64,000 nucleotides of DNA from Mesorhizobium sp. M4B.F.Ca.ET.203.01.1.1 (lineage in GTDB: Bacteria > Pseudomonadota > Alphaproteobacteria > Rhizobiales > Rhizobiaceae). The notes below the pieces were generated by a model. It was not told the DNA's origin, ran no database searches, and saw nothing but the letters and a program-made list of their open reading frames with translations. Numbering within the stretch: the stretch's first letter is position 1; each line of letters opens with the position of its first letter. Below, in pieces: positions 8,529 to 17,091 of this stretch. A program made the position numbers and the translations under genes. The stretch lies in the NCBI RefSeq assembly GCF_004791025.1, contig NZ_SRUO01000012.1, positions 1 through 64,000 on the forward strand, written 5' to 3'.

Positions 8529-9119
8529 TCAGCGAAGCAGCAACAGCGCGATGGTGGTGATCGTCGCCGAGAGCAGCGCCGTTAAGATCGACATCATCCA
8601 CAGCGGCAGCTGGCTGGGTTGCGACGATCGAGCGCTACCCGGTCGGGCGGCTGCGCCACGTGGCCTAGGCGCGTTGGAATTGGCAGCAACCAGCACTGAA
8701 GAGGAAACCGCGATCGTGGACACAGGCAATGACGGTGCCGCCGCAGCCCTCGTCATGCTGTCCGCTATCGCCGTCTGAGGCGAGGTCGGGCCGCGCGAAG
8801 CCTTTTCGGCTTCCGCCGCCGCCTTGCCTGGCCGAACGCCCGCCGAGGCACGATCCGCTTCCGGTTCCATGACCGCCCTGTAGGCATCCTCGATCTGGTC
8901 GGAAGACAGGCGTTGAGTCGCGTGGGCGGGCGACCTCGGCAACGAGCCGTTGAAAGCCTGGGCGGCGAACTGGGCCGAAGTGGCGGCCGACGGTGCCGGC
9001 GGTTGGACAAGCGCCTTGACCAGCGCCGCGGTTGCCGGATCGGCCTTGGCCGTTGGCACCGGCTGCGGCGTGAGCGCCTCCTTCAGCAGCGATGTCAGGC
9101 GGGTGGAGGAAATGTCCAT
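8529..9119 (-). CDS. Hypothetical protein with a single C-terminal membrane anchor
   Basis: Not a family I recognise. It has about 196 residues: a soluble Ala/Pro/Ser-rich body, including the charged stretch LSSDQIEDAYRAVMEPEADR at mid-length. It ends in a hydrophobic tail (LPLWMMSILTALLSATITTI, then ALLLLR), like a tail-anchored protein facing the cytoplasm. There is no N-terminal signal. I chose the ATG giving MDISSTRL because GGGAA lies 7 bases upstream; an ATG 4 codons earlier is possible. It is convergent with lysR and divergent from the DUF2093 gene. The amino-acid composition is low in complexity, so the exact boundaries are uncertain, but the tail strongly suggests a real protein. Confidence 0.6.
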   Translation of the reverse strand: MDISSTRLTSLLKEALTPQPVPTAKADPATAALVKALVQPPAPSAATSAQFAAQAFNGSLPRSPAHATQRLSSDQIEDAYRAVMEPEADRASAGVRPGKAAAEAEKASRGPTSPQTAIADSMTRAAAAPSLPVSTIAVSSSVLVAANSNAPRPRGAAARPGSARSSQPSQLPLWMMSILTALLSATITTIALLLLR

Positions 9120-9233
9120 GCCGGTTCCCATCAACCATTATGCTGATCGAGCGATACTCCACGAGCATTGCGTCAAGCTTGACCTTGCCTGCGATTTGTG
9201 GCGATTGAATCTCATGAACCCAAGCGTCATTTC

Positions 9234-9467
9234 ATGATGAACCGTTTTGAAGGCCCGGGCGGCAAGGAAGCCCGCATCCGCTATCTCGACGGCGACTTCC
9301 AGGTCACCAGTCCAGGCGCATTCGTGCGCTGTGCGGTGACGGGCGAGAGCATTCCGCTGGATGAGCTCAAATACTGGAGCGTCGCCCGGCAGGAGCCCTA
9401 CGTGAACGCCACCGCCTCGCTGCGCCGCGAGATCGAGATGCACCCGGAGCTGCGCAGCCGAAAGTAG
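9234..9467 (+). CDS. DUF2093 family protein
   Basis: 77 residues, MMNRFEGPGGKEARIRYLDG and onward, ending HPELRSRK. It matches the small alphaproteobacterial DUF2093 family in length and in the motifs FVRCAVTGE and LDELKYWSV. The function is unknown. A second in-frame ATG follows at once (9237). The family commonly sits next to lpxK, and here its stop is 6 bases from the lpxK stop on the opposite strand. The Cys and the conserved aromatic residues might bind a metal or nucleic acid, but nothing here proves it. Confidence 0.85.
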   Translation: MMNRFEGPGGKEARIRYLDGDFQVTSPGAFVRCAVTGESIPLDELKYWSVARQEPYVNATASLRREIEMHPELRSRK

Positions 9468-9473
9468 GTCTTA

Positions 9474-10499
9474 TCATCCCCGCAGCTTGCGCTGTCGCCA
9501 GGCATCCAGCGTCTCGTCGATGATGCGTTCGGGCGCATGGTCGAGCTCGAAGACGGCGTCAATCTCCAGTACGTCGAGCTGCTCCAGGAACTCTTGCGAC
9601 GCGCCATGGCGCAGCCGGGCGGCGTCCTTGGCGGTGGTCGCCAGGCGAAGCCCATCGCGCTTGGCGGTCGCCGCCAGTTCGGCAAGCTCGTCCTCGGCGT
9701 AGAAATGATGGTCGGGGAAGGATTTGGCGAGCACGACCTCGCCGCCGGCCTCGCTCAGCGTGCGGAAGAACTTATCGGGATGGCCGATGCCGGCGAAAGC
9801 GAGAAAGCGCTTGCCGGCGAAGCGCTTGCGGGCGCGAGGCTCGGTATGCGCCTCGAAGATCGGCCGCCCGGCGCGCGCCGCCTGGCGCACCACCGCGTCG
9901 GCGGCCGTCCCCTCGCCCATCTTGAGCAGCGCGCTGGTGAAGACCAGCTGGTCGACGATGTTTGCTCGCAGCGGTCCGCCCGGGATGACGCGGCCATTGC
10001 CGATGCCGTAGCGGGCGTCGACGACCACCAGCGCGAAGTCGATATGGAGGCGCGCGCTCTGGAAGCCGTCGTCCATGATGAGGAAGTCGCAGCCGAGCTT
10101 TTCCTTCAGCAGCCTGGCGCCGGCGGCACGGTTCGGCGTCACCGCCACCGGCGCATGCTCGGCCAAAAGCAGCGGCTCGTCGCCGACGTGTTTGGCGGCG
10201 TCGTGATGCGCATCGACGATGTGCGGCTCACCGAAGGAGCCGCCGTGGCCGCGCGACAGGAAGCCGGGATTGAGCTGCATGCGCTTGGCTTGCCTGGCGA
10301 GCGCGATCGCCACAGGCGTCTTGCCGGTGCCGCCGACGGTGAAGTTGCCGACGCACAGCACCGGCGCCTCGACCTTTTCGCGCGGTGCCCGCCGCATGCG
10401 GCGGCCGGCGACGAGCGCATAGGCCGCCGACAGCGGCGACAGCGCCAGAACGCGCCAGTCCGGTTTTTCCCACCAGAAGGGCGGTGCTTCGGAGGTCAC
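9474..10499 (-). CDS. lpxK: Tetraacyldisaccharide 4'-kinase (lipid A synthesis)
   Basis: 341 residues. LpxK phosphorylates the 4' position of the lipid A disaccharide at the inner-membrane cytoplasmic face. The P-loop is GNFTVGGTGKTPVAIALA (about residues 52-68), and a DDGFQS segment and HHFYAEDEL region fit the family. The start is GTG, one base after the waaA stop codon, with GGGAGG inside the waaA end, so translation is coupled. It is the last gene of the minus-strand lipid A/Kdo operon. Length and motif order are normal. Confidence 0.96.
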   Translation of the reverse strand: MTSEAPPFWWEKPDWRVLALSPLSAAYALVAGRRMRRAPREKVEAPVLCVGNFTVGGTGKTPVAIALARQAKRMQLNPGFLSRGHGGSFGEPHIVDAHHDAAKHVGDEPLLLAEHAPVAVTPNRAAGARLLKEKLGCDFLIMDDGFQSARLHIDFALVVVDARYGIGNGRVIPGGPLRANIVDQLVFTSALLKMGEGTAADAVVRQAARAGRPIFEAHTEPRARKRFAGKRFLAFAGIGHPDKFFRTLSEAGGEVVLAKSFPDHHFYAEDELAELAATAKRDGLRLATTAKDAARLRHGASQEFLEQLDVLEIDAVFELDHAPERIIDETLDAWRQRKLRG

Positions 10500-10500
10500 G

Positions 10501-11817
10501 CTACCTCCCGTCTGCGCCCTTCAGGCGCGACTTGACGATCAGCGGCTGGATGTAGGGCTCCAGCGACTTCAGCGTGCGTGCCAGCGCGCCGCGCATCTCG
10601 TCGACGGTGGCCGCTCCCGCCGCCATCATCTCATGGCGCGCCACCTCGTTGGTCAGCAGGAAATTGACGGCGCCGGCCAGCATGTCGCGGTCGCGCACCA
10701 GCTTGGCGCCGCCGCTGTCGAGCAGGCGCTGATAGGCCTCGCGGAAGTTCTGCACGTTGCGGCCGGCGAGCACCGCCGTCTCCAGCATCGCCGGCTCGAG
10801 CGGGTTCTGGCCGCCCTCGGAGGTCAGCGAGCGGCCGACGAAGGCGATTTCCGTCAGCCGCAGGTAGAGACCCATCTCGCCGATCGTGTCGCCGAGCAGG
10901 ATGTCGGTGTCGGCCGTGATCCTGTCGCCCTTGCTGCGGCGGGCGAGCTTCAGGCCCATGGCGGAAATCTGCGCGGAAAGCGCTTCGGCGCGATCGGGGT
11001 GGCGCGGCACGATGATGGTGAGCAAGCCGTGGTGGCGCCGGTGCAAGGTCGCATGCACCTCAGCCGCCACCACCTCCTCGCCGTCATGGGTCGAGATCGC
11101 CGCCCAGGTCGGCCGTTCGCCGATCTGCCGCTTCAGCGAGGCGAGCGCGCGCTCGTCGACCGGCGGCGGCGCGGTATCGACCTTGAGGTTGCCAGACACC
11201 GTCACAGGCCGAGCGCCGAGCGTGCGGAAGCGCTCGCCGTCGACATCCGACTGGGCAACGACATGGGCAAGGTTCTCGAACAGGGCCTCGGCGATGTTGG
11301 CGCGCTTCTTCCACGACGTGAAGGAGCGGTCGGACAGCCTGCCGTTGACCAGCACCTGCGGCACGCGGCGGGCGCCGAGTTCCAGCATGGTCATCGGCCA
11401 GATCTCCGATTCGGCGATGATCGCGAGGTCCGGCCGCCAATGGTCGAGGAAGCGGCTGACGGCGGGCTTCAGGTCAAGCGGCACGTATTGATGGATGATG
11501 CGGTCACCCAACCGCTCGTCGGCGACCTGCGCGGAGGTGACTGTGCCGGTGGTGAGCACGATGTTGACGCCATAGTCGAGGATGCTCTTGACCAGCGGCA
11601 CGACGGCGATCGTCTCGCCGACGCTGGCCGCATGGATCCAGATCACCGGTCCTTCCGGACGCGGGCGGCCGGCGACACCGTAGCGCTCGCGCCGGCGCAC
11701 GCGATCTTCCTTGCCCCTGGAGGTGCGCCAGGCGACATAGGGGCCGATCAGCGGATAGGCCGCGGCGCCCGCGTAGCGGTAGGCCGACAGCATGGCGCGC
11801 GCCCAGCGCTCGCTCAT
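10501..11817 (-). CDS. waaA: 3-deoxy-D-manno-octulosonic acid (Kdo) transferase
   Basis: 438 residues of glycosyltransferase family 30. It adds Kdo from CMP-Kdo to the lipid A precursor. It has an N-terminal membrane anchor (YAGAAAYPLIGPYVAW), then WIHAASVGETIAVVPLVKS, ESEIWPMTMLELGARR and FVGRSLTSEGGQNPLEPAM, all family hallmarks. The Glu in ASVGE is the expected catalytic base. The start overlaps the stop of the upstream acyltransferase by 4 bases (ATGA), and lpxK follows after 1 base. The operon order and coupling support coordinated lipid A-Kdo assembly. Confidence 0.96.
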   Translation of the reverse strand: MSERWARAMLSAYRYAGAAAYPLIGPYVAWRTSRGKEDRVRRRERYGVAGRPRPEGPVIWIHAASVGETIAVVPLVKSILDYGVNIVLTTGTVTSAQVADERLGDRIIHQYVPLDLKPAVSRFLDHWRPDLAIIAESEIWPMTMLELGARRVPQVLVNGRLSDRSFTSWKKRANIAEALFENLAHVVAQSDVDGERFRTLGARPVTVSGNLKVDTAPPPVDERALASLKRQIGERPTWAAISTHDGEEVVAAEVHATLHRRHHGLLTIIVPRHPDRAEALSAQISAMGLKLARRSKGDRITADTDILLGDTIGEMGLYLRLTEIAFVGRSLTSEGGQNPLEPAMLETAVLAGRNVQNFREAYQRLLDSGGAKLVRDRDMLAGAVNFLLTNEVARHEMMAAGAATVDEMRGALARTLKSLEPYIQPLIVKSRLKGADGR

Positions 11818-12572
11818 TTCGAACCGTCCACGAGGCGATAGGCCTCGGCAGTTGCGGCGTTGATCGCGTCGGTGACTTCCTGGCGCTTGCGTTCCATCTC
11901 GGCGTCGTCGGCATCGGCCGGCACGAATACCGGCGGCCCGACGATAACCGCTGAGCGGCCGAAAGGCAGGTTTATGGTGGTTTTATCCCAGCTTTTTTCA
12001 AGCACCTTGCGGCGGCTGGTGGCGATCGCCGAAGGCAGGATCGGCCGGCCGGACAGCCGCGCCAGAAGCACGACGCCCATCCCGGCGTCGCGCGGCGTGC
12101 CATGCGGAATGTCGGCGATCATGGCCACATTCTTATCGGCGGCGAGCGATTTCTTCAGGGCAATCAAAGCCTTGGCGCCACCCTTGTCGAGATGCCTCGT
12201 ACTGTCGCGGCCACCGGAGCCGCGCACCGCCTCGATGCCGAACTTCTCAAGCATCAACGCGTTGAGCTCGGCATCCGCGCTGCGCGAGACCATGGCGACC
12301 AGCTTCCGGCCTTTCGGGTAATAGGCGGGCGTCAGCAGGTGCTGGCCGTGCCAGAGCGCGATGATACCGGGCTCTAGATGCGCGTAGGCGCCGCCGGCGA
12401 CCTGAGTCGACCCCTTGACCAGCGGGCTGGTCAGGCGAACCAGACGGACAAAATTGGCGAACAGGCCGGCGATGAAGCTTTTGACGAACCGCGACTGCGC
12501 CAGCGGCTCGCGAATCCTGCGCCAGAGCGTCTTGCCGCCACGCCTGACCGTATGGGCGGGCTGCCCCTTCAC
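11814..12572 (-). CDS. Lysophospholipid acyltransferase family protein (DUF374)
   Basis: About 252 residues. It has IIALWHGQHLLTPAYYP with the acyltransferase-like His, VAMVSRSADAELNALMLEKF, IEAVRGSGGRDSTRHLDKGG and MIADIPHGTPRDAGMGVVLL, as in the DUF374 branch of LPLAT proteins found with waaA in alphaproteobacteria. It may acylate lipid A or a lipid precursor, but the substrate is not established. I chose a GTG start (giving MKGQPAHTV) because GGAG lies 9 bases upstream; two in-frame TTG codons further upstream have no such site. It overlaps waaA by 4 bases and follows the DUF4170 gene closely. Confidence 0.85.
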   Translation of the reverse strand: MKGQPAHTVRRGGKTLWRRIREPLAQSRFVKSFIAGLFANFVRLVRLTSPLVKGSTQVAGGAYAHLEPGIIALWHGQHLLTPAYYPKGRKLVAMVSRSADAELNALMLEKFGIEAVRGSGGRDSTRHLDKGGAKALIALKKSLAADKNVAMIADIPHGTPRDAGMGVVLLARLSGRPILPSAIATSRRKVLEKSWDKTTINLPFGRSAVIVGPPVFVPADADDAEMERKRQEVTDAINAATAEAYRLVDGSK

Positions 12573-12592
12573 CGCTTCATGCTCCAACGGTG

Positions 12593-12838
12593 TCAACCGG
12601 CGGCCTTCACGTCTGGGTCGAGCAGCCGGTGCAGGTGAACGACGAAATAGCGCATATGGGCATTGTCGACGCTGGCCTGCGCCTTGGCTTTCCAGGCCGA
12701 GTGCGCGGACTGATAGTCGGGATAGATGCCGACGATGTCGAGTCCGTCGAGGTCGCGGAATTCGGTTCCGCCGAGCTTCTTCAACTCGCCACCAAATACC
12801 AGGTGCAAAAGCTGTTTCTTTCCGTCTTCCACGGCCAT
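12593..12838 (-). CDS. DUF4170 family protein
   Basis: 81 residues: MAVEDGKKQLLHLVFGGELK, then TEFRDLDGLDIVGIYPDYQS and AWKAKAQASVDNAHMRYFVV, ending with HLHRLLDPD. It matches the small DUF4170 family in length and content. The function is unknown. It is soluble, without a signal or membrane segment. It lies in the lipid A/Kdo operon between cysQ and the acyltransferase, a place it keeps in related alphaproteobacteria as far as I recall, so a role in envelope synthesis is plausible but unproven. The gap to cysQ is 74 bases, which may hold an internal promoter. Confidence 0.85.
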   Translation of the reverse strand: MAVEDGKKQLLHLVFGGELKKLGGTEFRDLDGLDIVGIYPDYQSAHSAWKAKAQASVDNAHMRYFVVHLHRLLDPDVKAAG

Positions 12839-12912
12839 GTCGGTCCTTCACATATCGTGAGTTTGCAAAGGTCTAGACCAAAGCCGCCGACTTTGGAACC
12901 TTTGATGATGGT

Positions 12913-13719
12913 TCAACTTTCCAGCCCGGCGATGACGCCGGCAAGCACGTCGAGCAGCTTGCCGCTGCCGGCGGCCAGCGCGCCGTGGTGGATCACCGCG
13001 CCGGCATAGCGCGGCGGCCGGCCTTGTCTGTCGAGCAAGGCGCCGCCCGCCTCGCGCAGGATGAGGTCGGCGGCGGCGATGTCCCAGTCATGCGCGTTGG
13101 GCTTGACGAAGGTGGCGTCGAGCTTGCCGGCGGCGATCATCGCCAGCCGGTAGGCGAGCGATGGAACATAGGGCATGCGGTGCAACCGGCCCTGCCACGC
13201 CTCCGGCAGCAGGTCGACAAGCGGCTTCGGGCCGCCGATATCCACATTGTCCGCCAGCGCGCGCACGCGGATCCGCTCGCCGTTGAGGAAGGCGCCTTCG
13301 CCAGGCAGCGCCCAGTAGGTCTCATGCTTGGCCGGGCATTCGAGGACGCCGGCCAGCGTCACCCCGTTTTCCACCACCGCGACGCTCACGCACCAGGAGT
13401 GCAGGCCATCGAGAAAACCACGCGTGCCGTCGATCGGGTCAACGACGAAGGTGCGGTGCGCGGCAAGCCTGGCATGGTCGTCGGCGGTTTCCTCCGATAG
13501 CCAGCCGTAACCCGGCCGCGCCTTGAGCAAGGTCTGGCGAAGAAAGGCGTCGGCCGCGTGGTCGGCCTCGCTGACCGGCGAAGTGCCACCCTTCATCCAG
13601 ACTTGCGGGTTGTTGCCGAAATAGCGCATGGCGATCGCGCCCGCCTCGCGGGCGGCGTCGCGCAGCAGAGCGAGGTCCTCCCGGGCCCCGGTCAGGACGG
13701 TCGGATCAGGCGCCGGCAA
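12913..13719 (-). CDS. cysQ: 3'(2'),5'-bisphosphate nucleotidase, inositol monophosphatase family
   Basis: 268 residues. It has the Li-sensitive phosphatase motifs: metal site GGTSPVSEADHAAD, SEET, the signature VVDPIDGTRGFLDG and the distal HDWDIAAADLILREAGG. CysQ removes 3'-phosphate from PAP formed during sulfate activation. A related role on inositol or lipid-linked phosphates cannot be excluded by sequence. The start is TTG, inside the last codons of pmbA (14-base overlap), which implies translational coupling and modest expression. PAP turnover could also matter for the Stf0 sulfotransferase encoded at 58872-59690, which would release PAP. Confidence 0.9.
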   Translation of the reverse strand: MPAPDPTVLTGAREDLALLRDAAREAGAIAMRYFGNNPQVWMKGGTSPVSEADHAADAFLRQTLLKARPGYGWLSEETADDHARLAAHRTFVVDPIDGTRGFLDGLHSWCVSVAVVENGVTLAGVLECPAKHETYWALPGEGAFLNGERIRVRALADNVDIGGPKPLVDLLPEAWQGRLHRMPYVPSLAYRLAMIAAGKLDATFVKPNAHDWDIAAADLILREAGGALLDRQGRPPRYAGAVIHHGALAAGSGKLLDVLAGVIAGLES

Positions 13720-15049
13720 GGGTCATGCCTTCGATGAGCAGCGTCGGCGCCGCGGTGCCGAAATTGCGGTCGAGGTCGCTCGCCGGCACCATATTGAGGA
13801 ACATGGTCTTCAGATTGGAGGCAATCGTCACTTCGGCGACCGGATAGGTGAGCTCGCCATTCTCGATCCAGAATCCGGAGGCGCCGCGGCTGTATTCGCC
13901 GGTCACCATGTCGACGCCCTGGCCAAAGACTTCAGTGACATAGAAGCCGCGCTTCAGCGACTTGATGAGGTCTTCCGGCGTCCGCTCGCCCGGCTCGATG
14001 GCGAGATTGGTCGAGGACGGCGAGACCGAGGAGCCGCTGCGCGAGCCGCGTCCGTTGGTGACAAGGCCGAGCTCACGCGCGGCCGAGGTCGACAGGAACC
14101 AGTGGTTGAGCACGCCCTTGTCCACCATCAGCAGTTTCTCGCCCTCGACGCCTTCGCCGTCAAAGGGGCGCGAGGCCTGGCCGCGGCGCCTCAGCGGCTC
14201 GTCGGTGACGGTGATCGCCGCCGCGGCGACCTGCTTGCCCATCATCTCGCGCAGGAAACTGGTCTTGCGCGCCACCGCGGCGCCATTGATGGCGCCGGCG
14301 AGATGGCCAGCGATGCCGCGCGCGACGCGCGGATCGAACACGACGTCGACCGGTCCGGTCGCCGCCTTGCGAGCGCCGAGGCGGCGCACGGCGCGCTCGC
14401 CGGCCTTGCGGCCGATCTCTTCGGGCGCATCGAGATCGGCGAAATGCTGGCGCGACGAGAACTCATAGTCGCGCTCCATGCCGGTGCCCTCGCCGGCAAT
14501 GACACTGGTCGAGCGCGAGAAGCGCGAGGCGACATACTGGCCGACGAAACCGTGCGAGGTGGCAAGCACCAGGCCGCCCAGCCCGGCGCTGGCGCCGCTG
14601 CCGGCCGAATTGGTGACGCCCTTGACGGCGAGTGCGGCCGCTTCCGCCGCAAGTGCCGCCTCCTTCAACGCATCGGCCGAAACCTCGGTGGCGTCGAAGA
14701 GGTCGAGGTCGCGGGGCTTGCCGGCCAGAAGGGCAGGATCGGCAAGGCCCTGATAGGGATCCTCGGGCGATACCCTGGCCATGGCGACGGCGCGTTCAGC
14801 CAGCGCCCTGGGGTCCGAGGCCGAGGTCGCCGAAACGCTCGCCACCCGCTGGCCGACGAAGACGCGCAGCGAGACATCCTCGCTCTCCGACGATTCGGTG
14901 CCCTCGACCTTGCCCAGCCGCACCGAAACGCCCGCGGAGCGACCACGCACCGCGACAGCGTCGGCGGCATCGGCGCCGGCGCGCCTTGCAGCCTCGACCA
15001 GGGCCGCGACGCGGTCGGTCAGTTTTGCTGCGTCGAGCTTGTCGGTCAT
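13706..15049 (-). CDS. pmbA: TldD/PmbA family metalloprotease subunit
   Basis: 447 residues from the ATG giving MTDKLDAAKL, with AGGAT 7 bases upstream. It shows PmbA (TldE) features: VSVRLGKVEGTESSESEDVS, LRVFVGQRVASVSATS, MERDYEFSSRQHFADLD and RGFYVTEVFGQGVDMVTGEY. TldD and TldE form a heterodimer that degrades unfolded peptides and matures some natural peptides; the PmbA/TldE subunit lacks the zinc site. No tldD partner is in this window. It is the first gene of the unit that runs through cysQ to lpxK. The C-terminus overlaps the cysQ start. Confidence 0.92.
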   Translation of the reverse strand: MTDKLDAAKLTDRVAALVEAARRAGADAADAVAVRGRSAGVSVRLGKVEGTESSESEDVSLRVFVGQRVASVSATSASDPRALAERAVAMARVSPEDPYQGLADPALLAGKPRDLDLFDATEVSADALKEAALAAEAAALAVKGVTNSAGSGASAGLGGLVLATSHGFVGQYVASRFSRSTSVIAGEGTGMERDYEFSSRQHFADLDAPEEIGRKAGERAVRRLGARKAATGPVDVVFDPRVARGIAGHLAGAINGAAVARKTSFLREMMGKQVAAAAITVTDEPLRRRGQASRPFDGEGVEGEKLLMVDKGVLNHWFLSTSAARELGLVTNGRGSRSGSSVSPSSTNLAIEPGERTPEDLIKSLKRGFYVTEVFGQGVDMVTGEYSRGASGFWIENGELTYPVAEVTIASNLKTMFLNMVPASDLDRNFGTAAPTLLIEGMTLAGA

Positions 15050-15217
15050 GCACTTGATCCTGTTTCTTCGCCGTGGTTGGGAAGCTGCCGCACCATCTAT
15101 TGTTCCCCTGCCGCTTGTGCAATGGCGGAAGGACAATCACAGTGCCGCGACCAAATCGCACCCGAACCGGCCGAAACCACCGCCCAATGCATCGCCAAAC
15201 TGCCAGGAGCCTTCGCC

Positions 15218-15634
15218 ATGACGCCTTTCCATCTCGCCTTTCCGGTGCGTGATCTCGATGAAACCCGCGCTTTCTATGGCGAGGTGCTGGGCTGCGCCAT
15301 CGGTCGCTCCTCGGCGAGCTGGGTGGATTTCGATCTCTTCGGCCACCAAATGTCGGCGCATTTGCGGCCGCAGGCATCAGTGGCGGCGCACGAGGGCAAG
15401 GTCGACGGTGTCGCGGTGCCGATTCCGCATTTCGGCGCGGTGCTGCTGATGGACGAATGGGAGCGGCTGGCAGCCAGGCTGGAAGCGCGATCCGACATAG
15501 ACTGGCTGGAGCGCCCGATGGTGCGCTTCAAGGGCGAGCCCGGCGAGCAAGCGACGCTGTTCATCCGCGACCCCTCCGGCAATGCCCTGGAATTCAAGGG
15601 CTTCCGTTCGCTGGAGCAGATCTTCGCGCATTGA
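15218..15634 (+). CDS. VOC (glyoxalase/bleomycin-resistance) family protein
   Basis: 138 residues with the vicinal-oxygen-chelate fold pattern: FHLAFPVRDLDETRAFYGEV at the start and TLFIRDPSGNALEFKGF at the end. The C-terminal Glu and internal His residues (FGHQMSAHL) are candidate metal ligands. The GGAG site is 10 bases before the ATG. The substrate is unknown; members range from glyoxalases to dioxygenases and drug-binding proteins. It stands alone, divergent from pmbA by about 170 bases and convergent with the helical-repeat gene. Confidence 0.85.
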   Translation: MTPFHLAFPVRDLDETRAFYGEVLGCAIGRSSASWVDFDLFGHQMSAHLRPQASVAAHEGKVDGVAVPIPHFGAVLLMDEWERLAARLEARSDIDWLERPMVRFKGEPGEQATLFIRDPSGNALEFKGFRSLEQIFAH

Positions 15635-15669
15635 GCCGATCGGGCCACGCCACAAGCTGAGCCGCGCCG

Positions 15670-17091
15670 CTACTTCGCGTCCGTCTCGTACTGGCCGGCG
15701 ATGAAGATTTCGAGGAAGCGCCGCCCGTCGCGGCGGGAGGCCTCCTGACCGGCGTCGTAATTGGCCATCGCCGTTTGCCTTTGCCTGAAGATTTCGTAGG
15801 CGCGGCGGGCGAGCGGCATGGCGGCTTCATAGCCGTTGGTCTTGGTGACAATCATGCGCACCGCCGTGGCCAGGACATATTCGGTCACCTGCGGATCGTC
15901 CCGCGCGACGTCCGCCGCGGCGGTGGCGGCTTGCAGCAGATCGCGCACCGCGAGCCCGTCGGGGGCACCGTCGCCGCGCGCCAGCACCGCGATCGCGATA
16001 TAGAAGCGCGACAGCGCCGCGTTGACCGCATCGCCCGACAGGGCCGCATCCGCCTCGCTCTTCCTGAAGGTCTCCTCGGCGCGCCGGTAGTCGCCGCTGG
16101 TGAAGGCAAGTCCGGCCTGCTGCGACAGCAGCGCAAATCGCTGTTCCGGCGTCGCCGCGAAATCGCCGGCTATGTCGATGGCGGCCGCGGCCGCCTGCCG
16201 GTCGCCGGTCGCCACGGCTGCAGCGGCGAGACGGCTGAAGACGCTCCAGGTCAAACGCCGCCAGCCAGCGTCGGTCAGCGCGAGATCGCGCAGTTTCGGC
16301 TTCGACTGGCCATCCCAAGGCGAGGCGACGAGCAGATCGGCGGCGCGGCGCAGCGCCGTCACAGCCAGGGTATTGCGCCCCTCGAAAGCATAGGCGGTGC
16401 CGGAGATCGACTGGCAGTGGGCGTTCTGGAAATCGACATCATCCCCGGCAAGACCGGTATCGCCCGGCAGCATGGCCCGCGATGCGAGGGTCAGAGCGAG
16501 TTCGGTATTGCCGACAGCCAGCGCCTGGTCGGCCTTCCCGGCAAGATCGAGCGCCAGTTCGGCAGCCGACGGCAGAGCCTGCCCGGCATCGGCGCCGGTG
16601 GCGCTCTTCGCCCACGACCGGGCTTGGTCCTCCAGTTGCTTGCGCTGCGCCTCGCCGAAGCGCTCGCCCATCCACAGCGCGGTGATGGTCACGGTCTCGA
16701 TCGCTTCCTTGTAGCGGCCGAGATCGGCCAGCGCATAGGCGCGCGACACCAGCAGCGAATTCTTCATGTCTGCGTCGGGCTGCTGCGCGCCGAGCAGCAG
16801 CGACAGGCCTTCGTCCGCCAGTTGCAGCGCAAACGCCGGGTTGCCGTCGAAGCGGGTGGTGTCGGCATACATGGCGTAGATGATCGCAAAGTCGGGCGTG
16901 AGCTCGCCCCTGCGGCGGGCGTCGCGCAGCGCCTCGCTGAACATGCCGCGCACTTCGGGGTAGCTGTCGTTCTTGCGGTAGGCCTCGGCGGCCTTCTCGG
17001 CCACGGCGAACGGATCGATGCGGTCGGCCAGGGCGACACCTGCCTGGAGAGACAGCAGCGACGCAGCGATGAAGCGCAGAACCGTCTTCAA
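15670..17091 (-). CDS. Exported helical-repeat (TPR-like) protein, partner of CHAT protein
   Basis: 473 residues. A clear Sec signal (MKTVLRFIAASLLSLQAGVALA, cleavage after ALA) is followed by an all-helical body of TPR-like units, for example YAMYADTTRFDGNPAFALQL, SRAYALADLGRYKEAIETV, AVGNTELALTLASRAML and AGLAFTSGDYRRAEETFRKS. I do not recognise a named family. Its start overlaps the stop of the CHAT gene by 4 bases (ATGA), so the two are translated together. Both carry export signals, so the pair should work in the periplasm. In other CHAT systems the TPR part senses a partner and controls proteolysis; here it may be a separate subunit, which is inference. Confidence 0.75.
   Translation of the reverse strand: MKTVLRFIAASLLSLQAGVALADRIDPFAVAEKAAEAYRKNDSYPEVRGMFSEALRDARRRGELTPDFAIIYAMYADTTRFDGNPAFALQLADEGLSLLLGAQQPDADMKNSLLVSRAYALADLGRYKEAIETVTITALWMGERFGEAQRKQLEDQARSWAKSATGADAGQALPSAAELALDLAGKADQALAVGNTELALTLASRAMLPGDTGLAGDDVDFQNAHCQSISGTAYAFEGRNTLAVTALRRAADLLVASPWDGQSKPKLRDLALTDAGWRRLTWSVFSRLAAAAVATGDRQAAAAAIDIAGDFAATPEQRFALLSQQAGLAFTSGDYRRAEETFRKSEADAALSGDAVNAALSRFYIAIAVLARGDGAPDGLAVRDLLQAATAAADVARDDPQVTEYVLATAVRMIVTKTNGYEAAMPLARRAYEIFRQRQTAMANYDAGQEASRRDGRRFLEIFIAGQYETDAK

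Noticed and set aside
13628..15634. Very long plus-strand frame ending in the VOC protein
   Set aside because: Only the last 138 codons (from 15218) are recognisable. The rest lies antisense to cysQ and pmbA. I kept the VOC gene alone.
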